From DATFJT01 sp965230755 (GTDB lineage Bacteria > Bacteroidota > Bacteroidia > Chitinophagales > Saprospiraceae), in assembly GCA_965230755.1 (NCBI GenBank), contig CBDDLT010000004.1, forward strand, positions 62,001-126,000: 64,000 nt of DNA, in the 5' to 3' direction. A program made the translations under genes and the position numbers. A model generated the notes under the pieces. It was not told where the DNA came from. It worked only from the letters and a program-made list of their open reading frames with translations, and made no database searches. Below, in pieces: positions 55,862-63,856 of this stretch (positions are counted from its first letter, which is position 1; each line of letters begins with the position of its first letter).

Positions 55862-55871
55862 GATTCTCTTC

Positions 55872-56678
55872 ATGCAAATATTTTCGAAGAATACCATTTA
55901 TCAGGTTGATGCCTTCACCAATGAAGTTTTTAAAGGAAATCCGGCAGCAGTTATGCTTGTGGATGAAATGCCTTCCGAGGATTTTATGCAAAAGATGGCC
56001 ATGGAAATGAATTTGTCCGAGACAGCATTTGCCTGCCCTTCCAATGGAACATTTCTAATAAGATATTTTACTCCGCTTCAAGAACTGCCACTTGCCGGAC
56101 ACCCTACCTTGGCAACCGCTCATATTATGTATGAACTTGGACTTGTACCTCATTCGGAAAAAATTGTATTTGAAGCTAAAGGAGGTATTTTGGAGCTGAG
56201 ATATGACAATGGTTTTATCGTCATGAAATTGCCTCAATACACTTTAGAAAGAATCGAATATATTCCTGACCTACGAGATATAATCGGTTTTCAGCCTGCG
56301 GAGTTATATGCAAGTCAATATGGCTGGAAAATAGCCGTGGCCAACAGTGATAAAGACATTCAAAACGCAAATCCTCAATTTTCTAAATTGTCCGAGATGG
56401 GATTTGGTCATATGATGATAACTGCAAAGAGTGACTCGCCGGAACAAGATTTCGTTGTGCGATGTTTTGCGCCAGAATTAGGGGTCGATGAAGATCCGGT
56501 GACGGGTTCTGCGCATTGTGCTTTGATACCTCTTTGGGCTAAAAAACTCCAAAAAACAGAAATGAAATCTAAACAATTATCCAGACGAACAGGACAGCTA
56601 TCGGTCCGATTGCTCAACAACAGAGTAGAAATAAAAGGAAAGGCGGTTACTGTATTTATAGCATCTATAAAAATCTAA
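55872..56678 (+). CDS. PhzF-family isomerase/epimerase (copy 2)
   Basis: The protein has 268 residues. E50 is in MNLSETAFA and H77 in LPLAGHPTLA, with GVDEDPVTGSAHC later. It is clearly a PhzF protein, but it differs enough from the copy at 53411 to be an old paralogue (for example IYQVDAFTNEVFKGNPAAVM versus IYQIDAFTDKLFAGNPAAVC). Two PhzF genes around one aminotransferase and one GNAT make a compact cluster. Confidence 0.94.
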   Translation: MQIFSKNTIYQVDAFTNEVFKGNPAAVMLVDEMPSEDFMQKMAMEMNLSETAFACPSNGTFLIRYFTPLQELPLAGHPTLATAHIMYELGLVPHSEKIVFEAKGGILELRYDNGFIVMKLPQYTLERIEYIPDLRDIIGFQPAELYASQYGWKIAVANSDKDIQNANPQFSKLSEMGFGHMMITAKSDSPEQDFVVRCFAPELGVDEDPVTGSAHCALIPLWAKKLQKTEMKSKQLSRRTGQLSVRLLNNRVEIKGKAVTVFIASIKI

Positions 56679-56745
56679 ATCCCATTGTGATAATAATAAT
56701 GGTAGCTAAAACAGTTAATATATAGGCATATAATCATATCTAACC

Positions 56746-57366
56746 ATGAAAAGAAGAAATTTTGCCAAGATAGCTGGGCTCAGTGCCATTGCCGTTTCTA
56801 CAACGGGTTTTAGTCTGATCAAAAAAAATGGAATAATTACAACTGATTGTGCTACTAGCAGAGACATGCTTGGTCCCTTTTTTCGAGAAGGAGCACCTTT
56901 TAGAAACAATATTCGATACCAAAAAAATGAAGGAGAAATTCCACTAAAAGTAGTAGGTCGTGTTTTTGGCTCGGATTGTAAAATGCCTTTACCTGATACT
57001 CTTATAGATATATGGCATTGCGACCATCAAAAACACTACGATATGACGAGCTCCGAGTATAGATGCAGAGGAAGATTTTACACCAATGATCTGGGAGATT
57101 ACTGGTTCGAGACATTTATCCCGCCTCCATATCAAGGGAGACCAAAACACATCCATTATCTAATACATGAATCCGACAGGAATAAAGAATTAGTAACGCA
57201 AATCTACTTTAAAGGAGATAGTAAAATCAAGAAAAACAATTGGGTGAAATACCCTTGGGATAATCAGCGAATTCTGGACATTTACCAAAATAAAGATGGA
57301 GTTGCAGAAGTGAGATTGGATCTATTTTTAAAATTGAAAACTAGTCAGACTTCTCTGGATAAGTAA
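56746..57366 (+). CDS. Intradiol ring-cleavage dioxygenase-like protein with Tat signal
   Basis: The protein has 206 residues. The N-terminus MKRRNFAKIAGLSAIAVSTT has the twin-arginine pattern RRxFxK and a following hydrophobic stretch, so it should be Tat-exported as a folded metalloprotein. The Fe(III) site is visible as Y98 (HCDHQKHYD), Y129 (FIPPPY) and H135/H137 (RPKHIHYL), as in protocatechuate 3,4-dioxygenase. It may cleave a catechol-type ring in the periplasm or outside. No downstream catechol-pathway gene is present. Confidence 0.9.
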   Translation: MKRRNFAKIAGLSAIAVSTTGFSLIKKNGIITTDCATSRDMLGPFFREGAPFRNNIRYQKNEGEIPLKVVGRVFGSDCKMPLPDTLIDIWHCDHQKHYDMTSSEYRCRGRFYTNDLGDYWFETFIPPPYQGRPKHIHYLIHESDRNKELVTQIYFKGDSKIKKNNWVKYPWDNQRILDIYQNKDGVAEVRLDLFLKLKTSQTSLDK

Positions 57367-57462
57367 AAATTTAATAATTTACGTAACTCATGTGGGGTCT
57401 TAATATTCTCAATTGAGAACTGACTTAAAGCTGATTATTTTCGAATTATCATATTGCTCGCG

Positions 57463-57987
57463 ATGAAAAAGGCGATTTTATATATTTTTTTCTCATTCTT
57501 GCTCACCAATTTAACTGATGCCCAATCCCTGGATAACTTAAAGGAAATCAATCAAGTCTGGGATAAATTCTATTTGGCATTCGACTCTCTGGATTATCGG
57601 CCAATGAAAGAAATACATTCTAAAGACTTGATTCGAATTGGAGGAGGAAAGAGAATTTCAGATTATACAAGCTATACGGATAACTATAAGACTCGATTCG
57701 AAAAAACGAAAGAAAACAAGGTTTCGAATCAAATCGCACTGCGCTTTTTTGAGAGAATTAACAATGACTCAATAGCAAGTGAAAGAGGGATTTACAAGCT
57801 CATAAGGATTGATGCCCTACAACAGGAAAAGGTCTATTATGGTCAGTTTCATGTCATCTTCAAAAAAGAAAATGGGGCTTGGAAGATATTCATGGATTAT
57901 GATTCAACTGAAGGAGGAACCATCGGTGAAGATGATTTTATCAAGGCACATGGGATTGATGAATTTGATCCGTTTATTGAAAATTAG
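57463..57987 (+). CDS. Exported SnoaL/NTF2-like protein
   Basis: The product is about 174 residues from the ATG at 57463, which opens a signal peptide (ILYIFFSFLLTNLTDAQSLD). The mature part has an NTF2/SnoaL-like cone pattern (VWDKFYLAFDSLDYRPMKEI; YGQFHVIFKKENGAWKIFMD). No catalytic residues are evident. The family includes small ligand-binding proteins and enzymes. It ends just before the bidirectional terminator at 58009. Confidence 0.8.
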   Translation: MKKAILYIFFSFLLTNLTDAQSLDNLKEINQVWDKFYLAFDSLDYRPMKEIHSKDLIRIGGGKRISDYTSYTDNYKTRFEKTKENKVSNQIALRFFERINNDSIASERGIYKLIRIDALQQEKVYYGQFHVIFKKENGAWKIFMDYDSTEGGTIGEDDFIKAHGIDEFDPFIEN

Positions 57988-58008
57988 AGCACGCATTCTA
58001 AAAAACTA

Positions 58009-58037
58009 GAAGCAATGGCATTCATTACCATTGCTTC
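58009..58037. terminator. Bidirectional terminator between convergent genes
   Basis: A perfect 10-base stem, GAAGCAATGG/CCATTGCTTC, with a 9-base loop lies between the plus-strand stop at 57987 and the minus-strand stop at 58069. It is T-rich on both sides (CCATTTTC on the plus strand, AGTTTTTTAGA on the minus strand). Confidence 0.85.
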
Positions 58038-58068
58038 CCATTTTCTTCTCCTTGCTGTGCTTTTGATC

Positions 58069-58440
58069 TTAGTTTCTGTTAAACCCAAATATTCTAGGAG
58101 CAAATGTGGCGTTCAATCCCATTCCAACCGCCGCTTGTTTCATTTCCTCCGGCACCTCTCCACAGAAAAGAAATTCACCTGGAACTGCTATTTCCAATAG
58201 ACTATTGAAATGTCCAGCTGCAGTTGTTCCGAGGTGAAATCCTACAGCGCCTGCATTTGCAAATAAATCCATTACTACTAGCGTCGATTTTGTTTCGTCG
58301 AAATAACATTCTACGTGCAAAGCACCTGGCTCATTAGCATTCATTTGCTGTAAAACCTCTTCGTAAATTGCCTTTAAGTTTTCTGATTTTCCTTCTCTTG
58401 CGGTCCATTTGTAAACTACCATTACTTCTTGATTATCCAT
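58069..58440 (-). CDS. Antibiotic biosynthesis monooxygenase (ABM)-domain protein
   Basis: The product is about 123 residues from the ATG at 58440 (MDNQEVMVVYKWTAREGKSE). A longer frame to 58542 adds 34 residues that cross the promoter and is not used. It has the ABM ferredoxin-like dimer pattern (PGALHVECYFDETKSTLVVM; FHLGTTAAGHFNSL). ABM proteins act as cofactor-free quinone-forming monooxygenases or bind small molecules. It is divergent from the GlxA-type regulator, with 139 bases between. Confidence 0.9.
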   Translation of the reverse strand: MDNQEVMVVYKWTAREGKSENLKAIYEEVLQQMNANEPGALHVECYFDETKSTLVVMDLFANAGAVGFHLGTTAAGHFNSLLEIAVPGEFLFCGEVPEEMKQAAVGMGLNATFAPRIFGFNRN

Positions 58441-58473
58441 TTTTATTTTTTTTGTTTTGAAAATATGATAGGT

Positions 58474-58481
58474 CAAATTTA
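58474..58481 (-). promoter_or_regulatory. Promoter -7 element of the ABM gene
   Basis: On the minus strand it is TAAATTTG, a perfect TAnnTTTG match, with a TTTG 16 bases further upstream that is somewhat short for a -33 box. It lies 34 bases before the ATG at 58440. Confidence 0.6.
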
Positions 58482-58529
58482 TGGCAGTTTTAGATGTCAA
58501 AGGAGTGTCTTTTTCGACAATATGCAGGG

Positions 58530-58560
58530 TTGTTTTTGACAAAATAGCTTATTACCTTTG
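58530..58560 (+). promoter_or_regulatory. Promoter of the GlxA-type regulator gene
   Basis: TTG at 58530-58532 is 20 bases from TACCTTTG (58553-58560), which matches the Bacteroidota -33/-7 spacing and consensus. The ATG follows 19 bases later. Between this and the divergent ABM promoter are two similar stretches, TCTTTTTCGACAA and TTGTTTTTGACAA, that may be regulator sites. Confidence 0.65.
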
Positions 58561-58579
58561 GCTCATAATAATGTAGTAT

Positions 58580-59572
58580 ATGAAACACGTGAGCATCATC
58601 ATACCCATTGGGCATAGTATAATAGATACCGTTATAGCACCTTACAACCTATTTAGGATGGCCAATTCATACTATAAAAGACTTAAAAAAACGAATGAAG
58701 ACTATTTGAAAGTAGATTTAGTCGGCTTGTCCATGGAACCTGTCCAATATCAAGGCTTATTTAGTGTGAGTCCTACAACAACCATTCATGAATTGGACCA
58801 AACAGATCTCATTATAGTCTCAGCCATTAGTGGTGACATACTGGAAGGAATAGAAAAAAATCAAGCGTACATCGATTGGATAAAACTTCAAAGAATTAAA
58901 AACGGCACGGAGGCGGCAAGCTTATGCAAGGGAGCATTTCTGTTGGCAGAAACTGGTCTATTAAACGGCAAATCCTGTACGACGCACTGGACCGTACAAA
59001 ATCTGTTTGTACATAGATATCCCAAGATTAATCTCATACCGGAAAAAATTATCTGTGAAGACAACGGAATTTATTCCAGTGGCGGGGCTTATTCCTTCCT
59101 CAACTTCACACTATTCCTCATTGAGAAATACTTCGGTCGTGAAGTTGCCATCTGGTGTTCCAAAGTTTCCGAAATTGAATTCGATCGAATCGAACAAAGT
59201 CAATTCATGATATTCAATGGGCAAAAAGAACATTCTGATGAATCCATAAGAACGGCACAGCAATACATTGAGAACAACTACGAGAAAAAGTTGAATATAG
59301 AAGATCTGGCCAAGATGGTACATTTGAATAGCCGCAGTTTTTTAAGGCGATTTAAGAAGGCTACTTCCAATACTCCATTGGTCTATATTCAACGAGTAAA
59401 GATCGAGGCCGCAAAAAAGAAGTTGGAATCTTCTACTGAAACAATTCTAGAAGTGATGTATGACATTGGCTATAATGATGAAAAGGCTTTCAGAAAGACT
59501 TTTAGAAAATATTCAGGTCTATCTCCTAAAGAATATAGGACAAAATACAATCGTGAGATGGCATTTTCTTGA
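58580..59572 (+). CDS. GlxA-type AraC regulator with DJ-1/PfpI domain
   Basis: The protein has 330 residues. The N-terminal ~190 residues are a DJ-1/PfpI-like domain with ASLCKGAFLLAETGLLNGKS, in which the nucleophile-elbow Cys is SLCKGA, and TTHWTVQNLF. The C-terminal ~100 residues are an AraC DNA-binding domain (IEDLAKMVHLNSRSFLRRFK, then MYDIGYNDEKAFRKTFRKY). This is the GlxA/FtrA-like architecture, usually a regulator of the adjacent gene. Here it is divergent from the ABM gene. Confidence 0.93.
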   Translation: MKHVSIIIPIGHSIIDTVIAPYNLFRMANSYYKRLKKTNEDYLKVDLVGLSMEPVQYQGLFSVSPTTTIHELDQTDLIIVSAISGDILEGIEKNQAYIDWIKLQRIKNGTEAASLCKGAFLLAETGLLNGKSCTTHWTVQNLFVHRYPKINLIPEKIICEDNGIYSSGGAYSFLNFTLFLIEKYFGREVAIWCSKVSEIEFDRIEQSQFMIFNGQKEHSDESIRTAQQYIENNYEKKLNIEDLAKMVHLNSRSFLRRFKKATSNTPLVYIQRVKIEAAKKKLESSTETILEVMYDIGYNDEKAFRKTFRKYSGLSPKEYRTKYNREMAFS

Positions 59573-59712
59573 ATGAATTTTAAAAAGTAATCCCTGCTTT
59601 TAAGTATAAAATAAGAATGACGAATAATTATTAAATCTTGAGTTTTGACTCCGATACGATCCATTGCAATATTCTTCTTACTTTTGACTGAATCGTTTCA
59701 TTTATTTCTGTC

Positions 59713-62301
59713 GTGATTAATCCGAAAAAATCTTATTCTGCTTTCCAATATTTGTCAAGAAAACTTTGCTTGAGCATTTTTACTTTGTCATTATTCTCGC
59801 TGACATTATCTGCTCAAATCATTAATGGCAGCTTTGAGGTTTCACCAGTGAATCCAGGTCCTTTATTTGTTACATTACCAGCGGGAAGTACCGATATAAA
59901 TGGATGGGTCGTAGGACAACCAGTCGATTATATTGGTGGTTTATGGGCCCATTCTCATGGTTCTAGGAGTATAGACTTAAGTGGCTATGCTGACGGATCA
60001 ATTTATCAGGATTTAATGACTGATATCGATACAAGGTATTTGGTTGAGTTTGATTTAGCCGGTAATCCGGACTGTGCTCCCATCATAAAAAGTGCAGAAG
60101 TTAGAGTTGCTGGAAATTCATTTAATTACACTTTTAATACAACAGGAAGGTCTTTTGCGGACATGGGTTGGAGAACGGAAAGTTTTGAGTTCACTGCTGG
60201 TTCAACTATCTCGACATTGGAGTTCATTAGTTTGGATAATTCAGCCTGTGGTCCTACAATAGATAACGTAAGAGTCACCGCTTATGACTGTAATGGAGTA
60301 CTTGGCGGTACAGCCATAATGGATCAGTGTGATCAATGCCTAGAACCAACCGATCCCGATTTTGATGCTTGCGTCGATTGCGATGGAGAACCATTCGGAG
60401 ATGCTGTTATTGACAGTTGTGGGGTATGTCTCCTGCCAGATGATCCCGACTATAATGCGTGCTTAGATTGTGCTGGCACTCCTTTCGGAGATGCTGTTAT
60501 CGATAGTTGTGGGATTTGCTTAGAACCGGATGATCCTGATTTTAACGCCTGTGTTGATTGCGAAGGAACTCCTAATGGTACCGCTGTTTTGGACAGCTGC
60601 GATATTTGTCTAGAACCGGATGATCCTTTTTTCAATGATTGTTTGGATTGTGCAGGTACGCCTTTTGGAGATGCTCTTGTTGACAGTTGTGGAAACTGCT
60701 TACTACCCACCGACCCCAACTTTAACAACTGCAGAGATTGCGCTGGAACAATTAACGGCAATGCCATCATTGATAGTTGTGGGGTATGTCTGGAACCTAC
60801 TGATCCTAATTTCAACGATTGCTTAGATTGTGCAGGTACGCCTAATGGTAATGCCGTCATCGACAGCTGCGGAAACTGCCTGTTGCCCTCCGACCCCGAC
60901 TTCAACGATTGCTTAGATTGTGCAGGTACGCCATTCGGCAATGCGGTTGTCGATAGTTGTGGAAACTGTTTGTTGCCCTCTGACCCCGACTTCAACGACT
61001 GCTTAGATTGTGCAGGTACGCCTAACGGTAATGCCGTCATCGACAGCTGCGGAAACTGCTTGTTGCCCTCTGACCCCAACTTCAACGACTGCTTAGATTG
61101 CGCAGGTACTCCTTTCGGCAATGCGGTTGTCGATAGTTGTGGAAACTGCTTGCTGCCCTCAGACCCCGACTTCAACGACTGCTTAGATTGTGCAGGTACT
61201 CCATTCGGCAATGCGGTTGTCGATAGTTGTGGAAACTGCTTGCTGCCCTCAGACCCCGACTTCAACGACTGTTTAGATTGCGCGGGTACTCCATTCGGCA
61301 ATGCGGTTATCGACAGCTGCGGAAACTGCCTACTACCTTCAGATCCCGACTTTAATGATTGTTTGGATTGTGCTGGTAACCCATTCGGTAATGCTGTCGT
61401 GGATAGCTGTGGAAACTGTCTGCTTCCTACGGACCCGGACTTCAATGACTGTTTGGACTGTGCCGGTACTCCCTTTGGCAATGCCGTCATCGATAGTTGT
61501 GGTAATTGCCTACTACCTTCAGACCCTGACTTTAACGATTGTACGGATTGCGCGGGTACCCTATTCGGAGATGCCGAAATTGATAGTTGTGGTAATTGCC
61601 TGCTTCCATTGGACCCGAGTTTCAACGATTGTCTGGATTGTGCGGGCATACCCTTTGGCGATGCCGTTGTCGACAGTTGTGGTAATTGCTTACTGCCAGG
61701 AGATCCGGATTTCAATGATTGCTTGGATTGTGCAGGTACGCCTTTTGGAGATGCTATTATTGATAGCTGCGGCAATTGCCTTTTACCTGCTGACCCCAAC
61801 TTCAATGTATGTCGAGATTGCGCCGGAGTGCTCAACGGTCAAGCCATAATTGATGATTGCGGCAATTGTCTCCTTCCTACTGATCCTAACTTCAATGATT
61901 GCCTTGACTGTGCAGGTATTCCCAATGGTAATGCGATCATTGATAATTGTGGGAAGTGCCTCGCACCGGATCACCCCGATTTCAATCAAAGCTGTATTAT
62001 TGAGAATGATATCTTTATACCCAATGCTTTTTCACCCAATGCAGATAATCACAACGATCGATTCGAACTCTACAAAAAACCTGAGATATCCGCTCACATT
62101 ATGGAATATATCATCTACGATCGTTGGGGTAATCTGATTTACGCCTTAAGAGATGTAGAATTTGATCAACATGTCCATTGGTGGGATGGAGAAGTCCGGG
62201 GGGCAAGCATGCAAAATGCCGTTTTCGCCTACTTCATTGAAATCCAATTTCAAGATGGAGAAATCAAGCAATATGTTGGTGACGTTAGCATTGTCAAATA
62301 G
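59713..62301 (+). CDS. Surface protein with 19 Cys-rich 30-residue repeats and type B T9SS sorting domain
   Basis: The protein has 862 residues. It has a signal peptide and then a choice-of-anchor-C/DUF642-like beta domain (NGSFEVSPV, RSIDLSGYADGSIYQDLMTD, FDLAGNP). Residues ~192-761 hold 19 tandem 30-residue units of the type DCAGTPFGNAVVDSCGNC plus a P-x-D-P-x-F-N segment, four Cys per unit. The end is the gliding-motility C-terminal (type B) sorting domain (IFIPNAFSPNADNHNDRF, YDRWGNLIY). It should be secreted by T9SS and probably forms a long disulfide- or metal-stiffened stalk. The start at 59713 is uncertain by up to a few codons. Confidence 0.9.
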   Translation: MINPKKSYSAFQYLSRKLCLSIFTLSLFSLTLSAQIINGSFEVSPVNPGPLFVTLPAGSTDINGWVVGQPVDYIGGLWAHSHGSRSIDLSGYADGSIYQDLMTDIDTRYLVEFDLAGNPDCAPIIKSAEVRVAGNSFNYTFNTTGRSFADMGWRTESFEFTAGSTISTLEFISLDNSACGPTIDNVRVTAYDCNGVLGGTAIMDQCDQCLEPTDPDFDACVDCDGEPFGDAVIDSCGVCLLPDDPDYNACLDCAGTPFGDAVIDSCGICLEPDDPDFNACVDCEGTPNGTAVLDSCDICLEPDDPFFNDCLDCAGTPFGDALVDSCGNCLLPTDPNFNNCRDCAGTINGNAIIDSCGVCLEPTDPNFNDCLDCAGTPNGNAVIDSCGNCLLPSDPDFNDCLDCAGTPFGNAVVDSCGNCLLPSDPDFNDCLDCAGTPNGNAVIDSCGNCLLPSDPNFNDCLDCAGTPFGNAVVDSCGNCLLPSDPDFNDCLDCAGTPFGNAVVDSCGNCLLPSDPDFNDCLDCAGTPFGNAVIDSCGNCLLPSDPDFNDCLDCAGNPFGNAVVDSCGNCLLPTDPDFNDCLDCAGTPFGNAVIDSCGNCLLPSDPDFNDCTDCAGTLFGDAEIDSCGNCLLPLDPSFNDCLDCAGIPFGDAVVDSCGNCLLPGDPDFNDCLDCAGTPFGDAIIDSCGNCLLPADPNFNVCRDCAGVLNGQAIIDDCGNCLLPTDPNFNDCLDCAGIPNGNAIIDNCGKCLAPDHPDFNQSCIIENDIFIPNAFSPNADNHNDRFELYKKPEISAHIMEYIIYDRWGNLIYALRDVEFDQHVHWWDGEVRGASMQNAVFAYFIEIQFQDGEIKQYVGDVSIVK
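60286..61995 (+). repeat. 90-bp coding tandem repeat, 19 units
   Basis: Units begin every 90 bases from 60286. The most alike are units 7-12 (60826-61365), where whole stretches are near identical. In this part units alternate between PNGNAVI and PFGNAVV forms (units 7, 8, 9, 10), a 180-base higher-order period. The outer units are more diverged. Unit boundaries fall at the same codon position (D-C) throughout. Confidence 0.93.
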
Positions 62302-62384
62302 TTTTATTGATACTTCAGTTCTTTTTTTTCGAACAATATTTACTCAAAAAAACATTTCAATAAGCCGAATTAATTGCTGAAGAT

Positions 62385-63275
62385 TTATTGGCTGGTCGTA
62401 TACCAGCTAAAATGTTTTTGTATAATATTTTTCTTGTTCTCCTTGATATAATTCAGATAAGCCGTTGTAATGGGGGAAAAATTCTTACGTCTAAGCCAAA
62501 TTAGTCTCCAGTGGGTCATGATGGGTAGTCCTTTTGAAGGAATAATGTGCAACTGGTTATTAGCGAGTTCATTTTTGATTCCTATCATGGGGATAATGGA
62601 ATAACCGAGCCCCGCAACAACTGCTTGTTTTACGGCTTCGTTCGAGGTCAATTCGATGCTCTTTCTTTTTTTAGGGTTACCGAAATATTGCTCCATAGCT
62701 CCTCTTGTTGCCGAACCTTCTTCACGAAAAATCAAAGGCTTGTTTTCTATAATCTCAGGTGTATTTCCCACTAGGTAAAGCCTGTTTTCCACCAGTATTT
62801 CCTCTTCTACATCTAAATTCTCCGGTACAACCGAAACAAATGCAAAATCAATTTCATTATTCTTCAGATTTTTCATTACGCTCGTTTTGTTGGATACATC
62901 CAGGGTCAAGTCAATACCGGGATACTGGTGAATAAACTCGCTTAAGAAATAAGGAATTACGTATTTACCCGTAGAAGCCGATGAAATGCTCAGTTTACCT
63001 GTTAAAAGCCCATTGTATTCCTTGGTCTTGTATTTTAAAGCATCTGCTTCCTCCAAAATGTTTTCTGCGATTTCTGCGATAGACTTACCAAAGTCAGTCA
63101 AATGAAGCTTCTTACCCATCCGCTCAGTTAGTGGAATGTCGAATTGATTTTGAAAATTTCTAAGTTGAATGGAAAGCGCCGGCTGGGTCATATACATCCC
63201 TTCTGCAGCACGTGTTATACTCTGATGACGCGCTACTTCTAAAAAAATTTGCAGTTGATGTAAGGTGAAATTCAT
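62385..63275 (-). CDS. LysR-family transcriptional regulator
   Basis: The protein has 296 residues. The N-terminal winged helix has LQIFLEVARHQSITRAAEGM, TQPALSIQLRNFQNQF and PLTERMGKKLHLTDFG. The effector domain begins near residue 90 (LSISSASTGKYVIPYFLSEF). It resembles the CysB/CbbR-like group. It diverges from the small membrane protein gene at 63465 (189 bases between) and, after that, the isocitrate dehydrogenase gene. The target is not known. Confidence 0.94.
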   Translation of the reverse strand: MNFTLHQLQIFLEVARHQSITRAAEGMYMTQPALSIQLRNFQNQFDIPLTERMGKKLHLTDFGKSIAEIAENILEEADALKYKTKEYNGLLTGKLSISSASTGKYVIPYFLSEFIHQYPGIDLTLDVSNKTSVMKNLKNNEIDFAFVSVVPENLDVEEEILVENRLYLVGNTPEIIENKPLIFREEGSATRGAMEQYFGNPKKRKSIELTSNEAVKQAVVAGLGYSIIPMIGIKNELANNQLHIIPSKGLPIMTHWRLIWLRRKNFSPITTAYLNYIKENKKNIIQKHFSWYTTSQ

Positions 63276-63464
63276 AGTAAAAATAAAATTTTGTTGATTC
63301 GATTTCGATCAGATTCATTCCTCTTGCCCAAGCTCTAATTCATTCTATCCTACAAGGACTTATCCATTGACTATCAAAGCCTTGTTGCACAACGAAAAGC
63401 CATAAAATAAATCTGTCAATCTTCTCATTCGAAAAACCATTCTACAAATAAATAAAAATTTTTT

Positions 63465-63803
63465 ATGAATAACATAAAAAACATATATTTTAATTTATGG
63501 ATCAAAGGACAGATATTTGACCTAAAATTAGAATTGATGAATACCTCGAAAAAAGTTCAGCAGATTTTAGGCAATAGTAGAATTGCGATACTGTCCAGTA
63601 GAATTTCAAAATTCTGGGGACATAGCAAAGTTCAATTAAAATCGATTTCTCCATTGTTGTATGTTCTTGCTTTCACTTCGATATGGATAGGCATGTGTTA
63701 CAGCCATGACATGTTTGTCAATGAAACGCTGGTGTGTTCATCCATCATTGTCAGCATAGCTTTTTTTAGATCGGTAGAACGAAATAACACTCATAATTCT
63801 TGA
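63465..63803 (+). CDS. Small membrane protein, function unknown
   Basis: The protein has 112 residues from an ATG at 63465. The first ~65 residues are basic and amphipathic. Two hydrophobic segments follow (SPLLYVLAFTSIWIGMCYSH and LVCSSIIVSIAFFRS). No family is recognised. It lies between a divergent LysR gene and isocitrate dehydrogenase, 53 bases upstream of the latter, so it could be cotranscribed with it. Confidence 0.6.
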   Translation: MNNIKNIYFNLWIKGQIFDLKLELMNTSKKVQQILGNSRIAILSSRISKFWGHSKVQLKSISPLLYVLAFTSIWIGMCYSHDMFVNETLVCSSIIVSIAFFRSVERNNTHNS

Positions 63804-63856
63804 AAATATTATTAAACAAATAAAACATTCTCTTTTAACAAGTGAAAATTATTCCA

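Noticed and set aside
53411..56678. A phenazine biosynthesis cluster
   Set aside because: Only PhzF-type proteins are present; phzA/B, D, E and G homologues are absent. PhzF family membership alone does not indicate phenazine.
60450..61835. A 461-codon open frame antisense to the repeat protein
   Set aside because: It is a by-product of the 90-base coding repeat: absence of stops in one unit gives absence in all units. It has no start signal, domain or promoter, and the sense strand is a complete secreted protein.
60286..61995. Possible CRISPR-like array from the regular repeats
   Set aside because: The period is 90 bases with no unique spacers, and the sequence is clearly protein coding.
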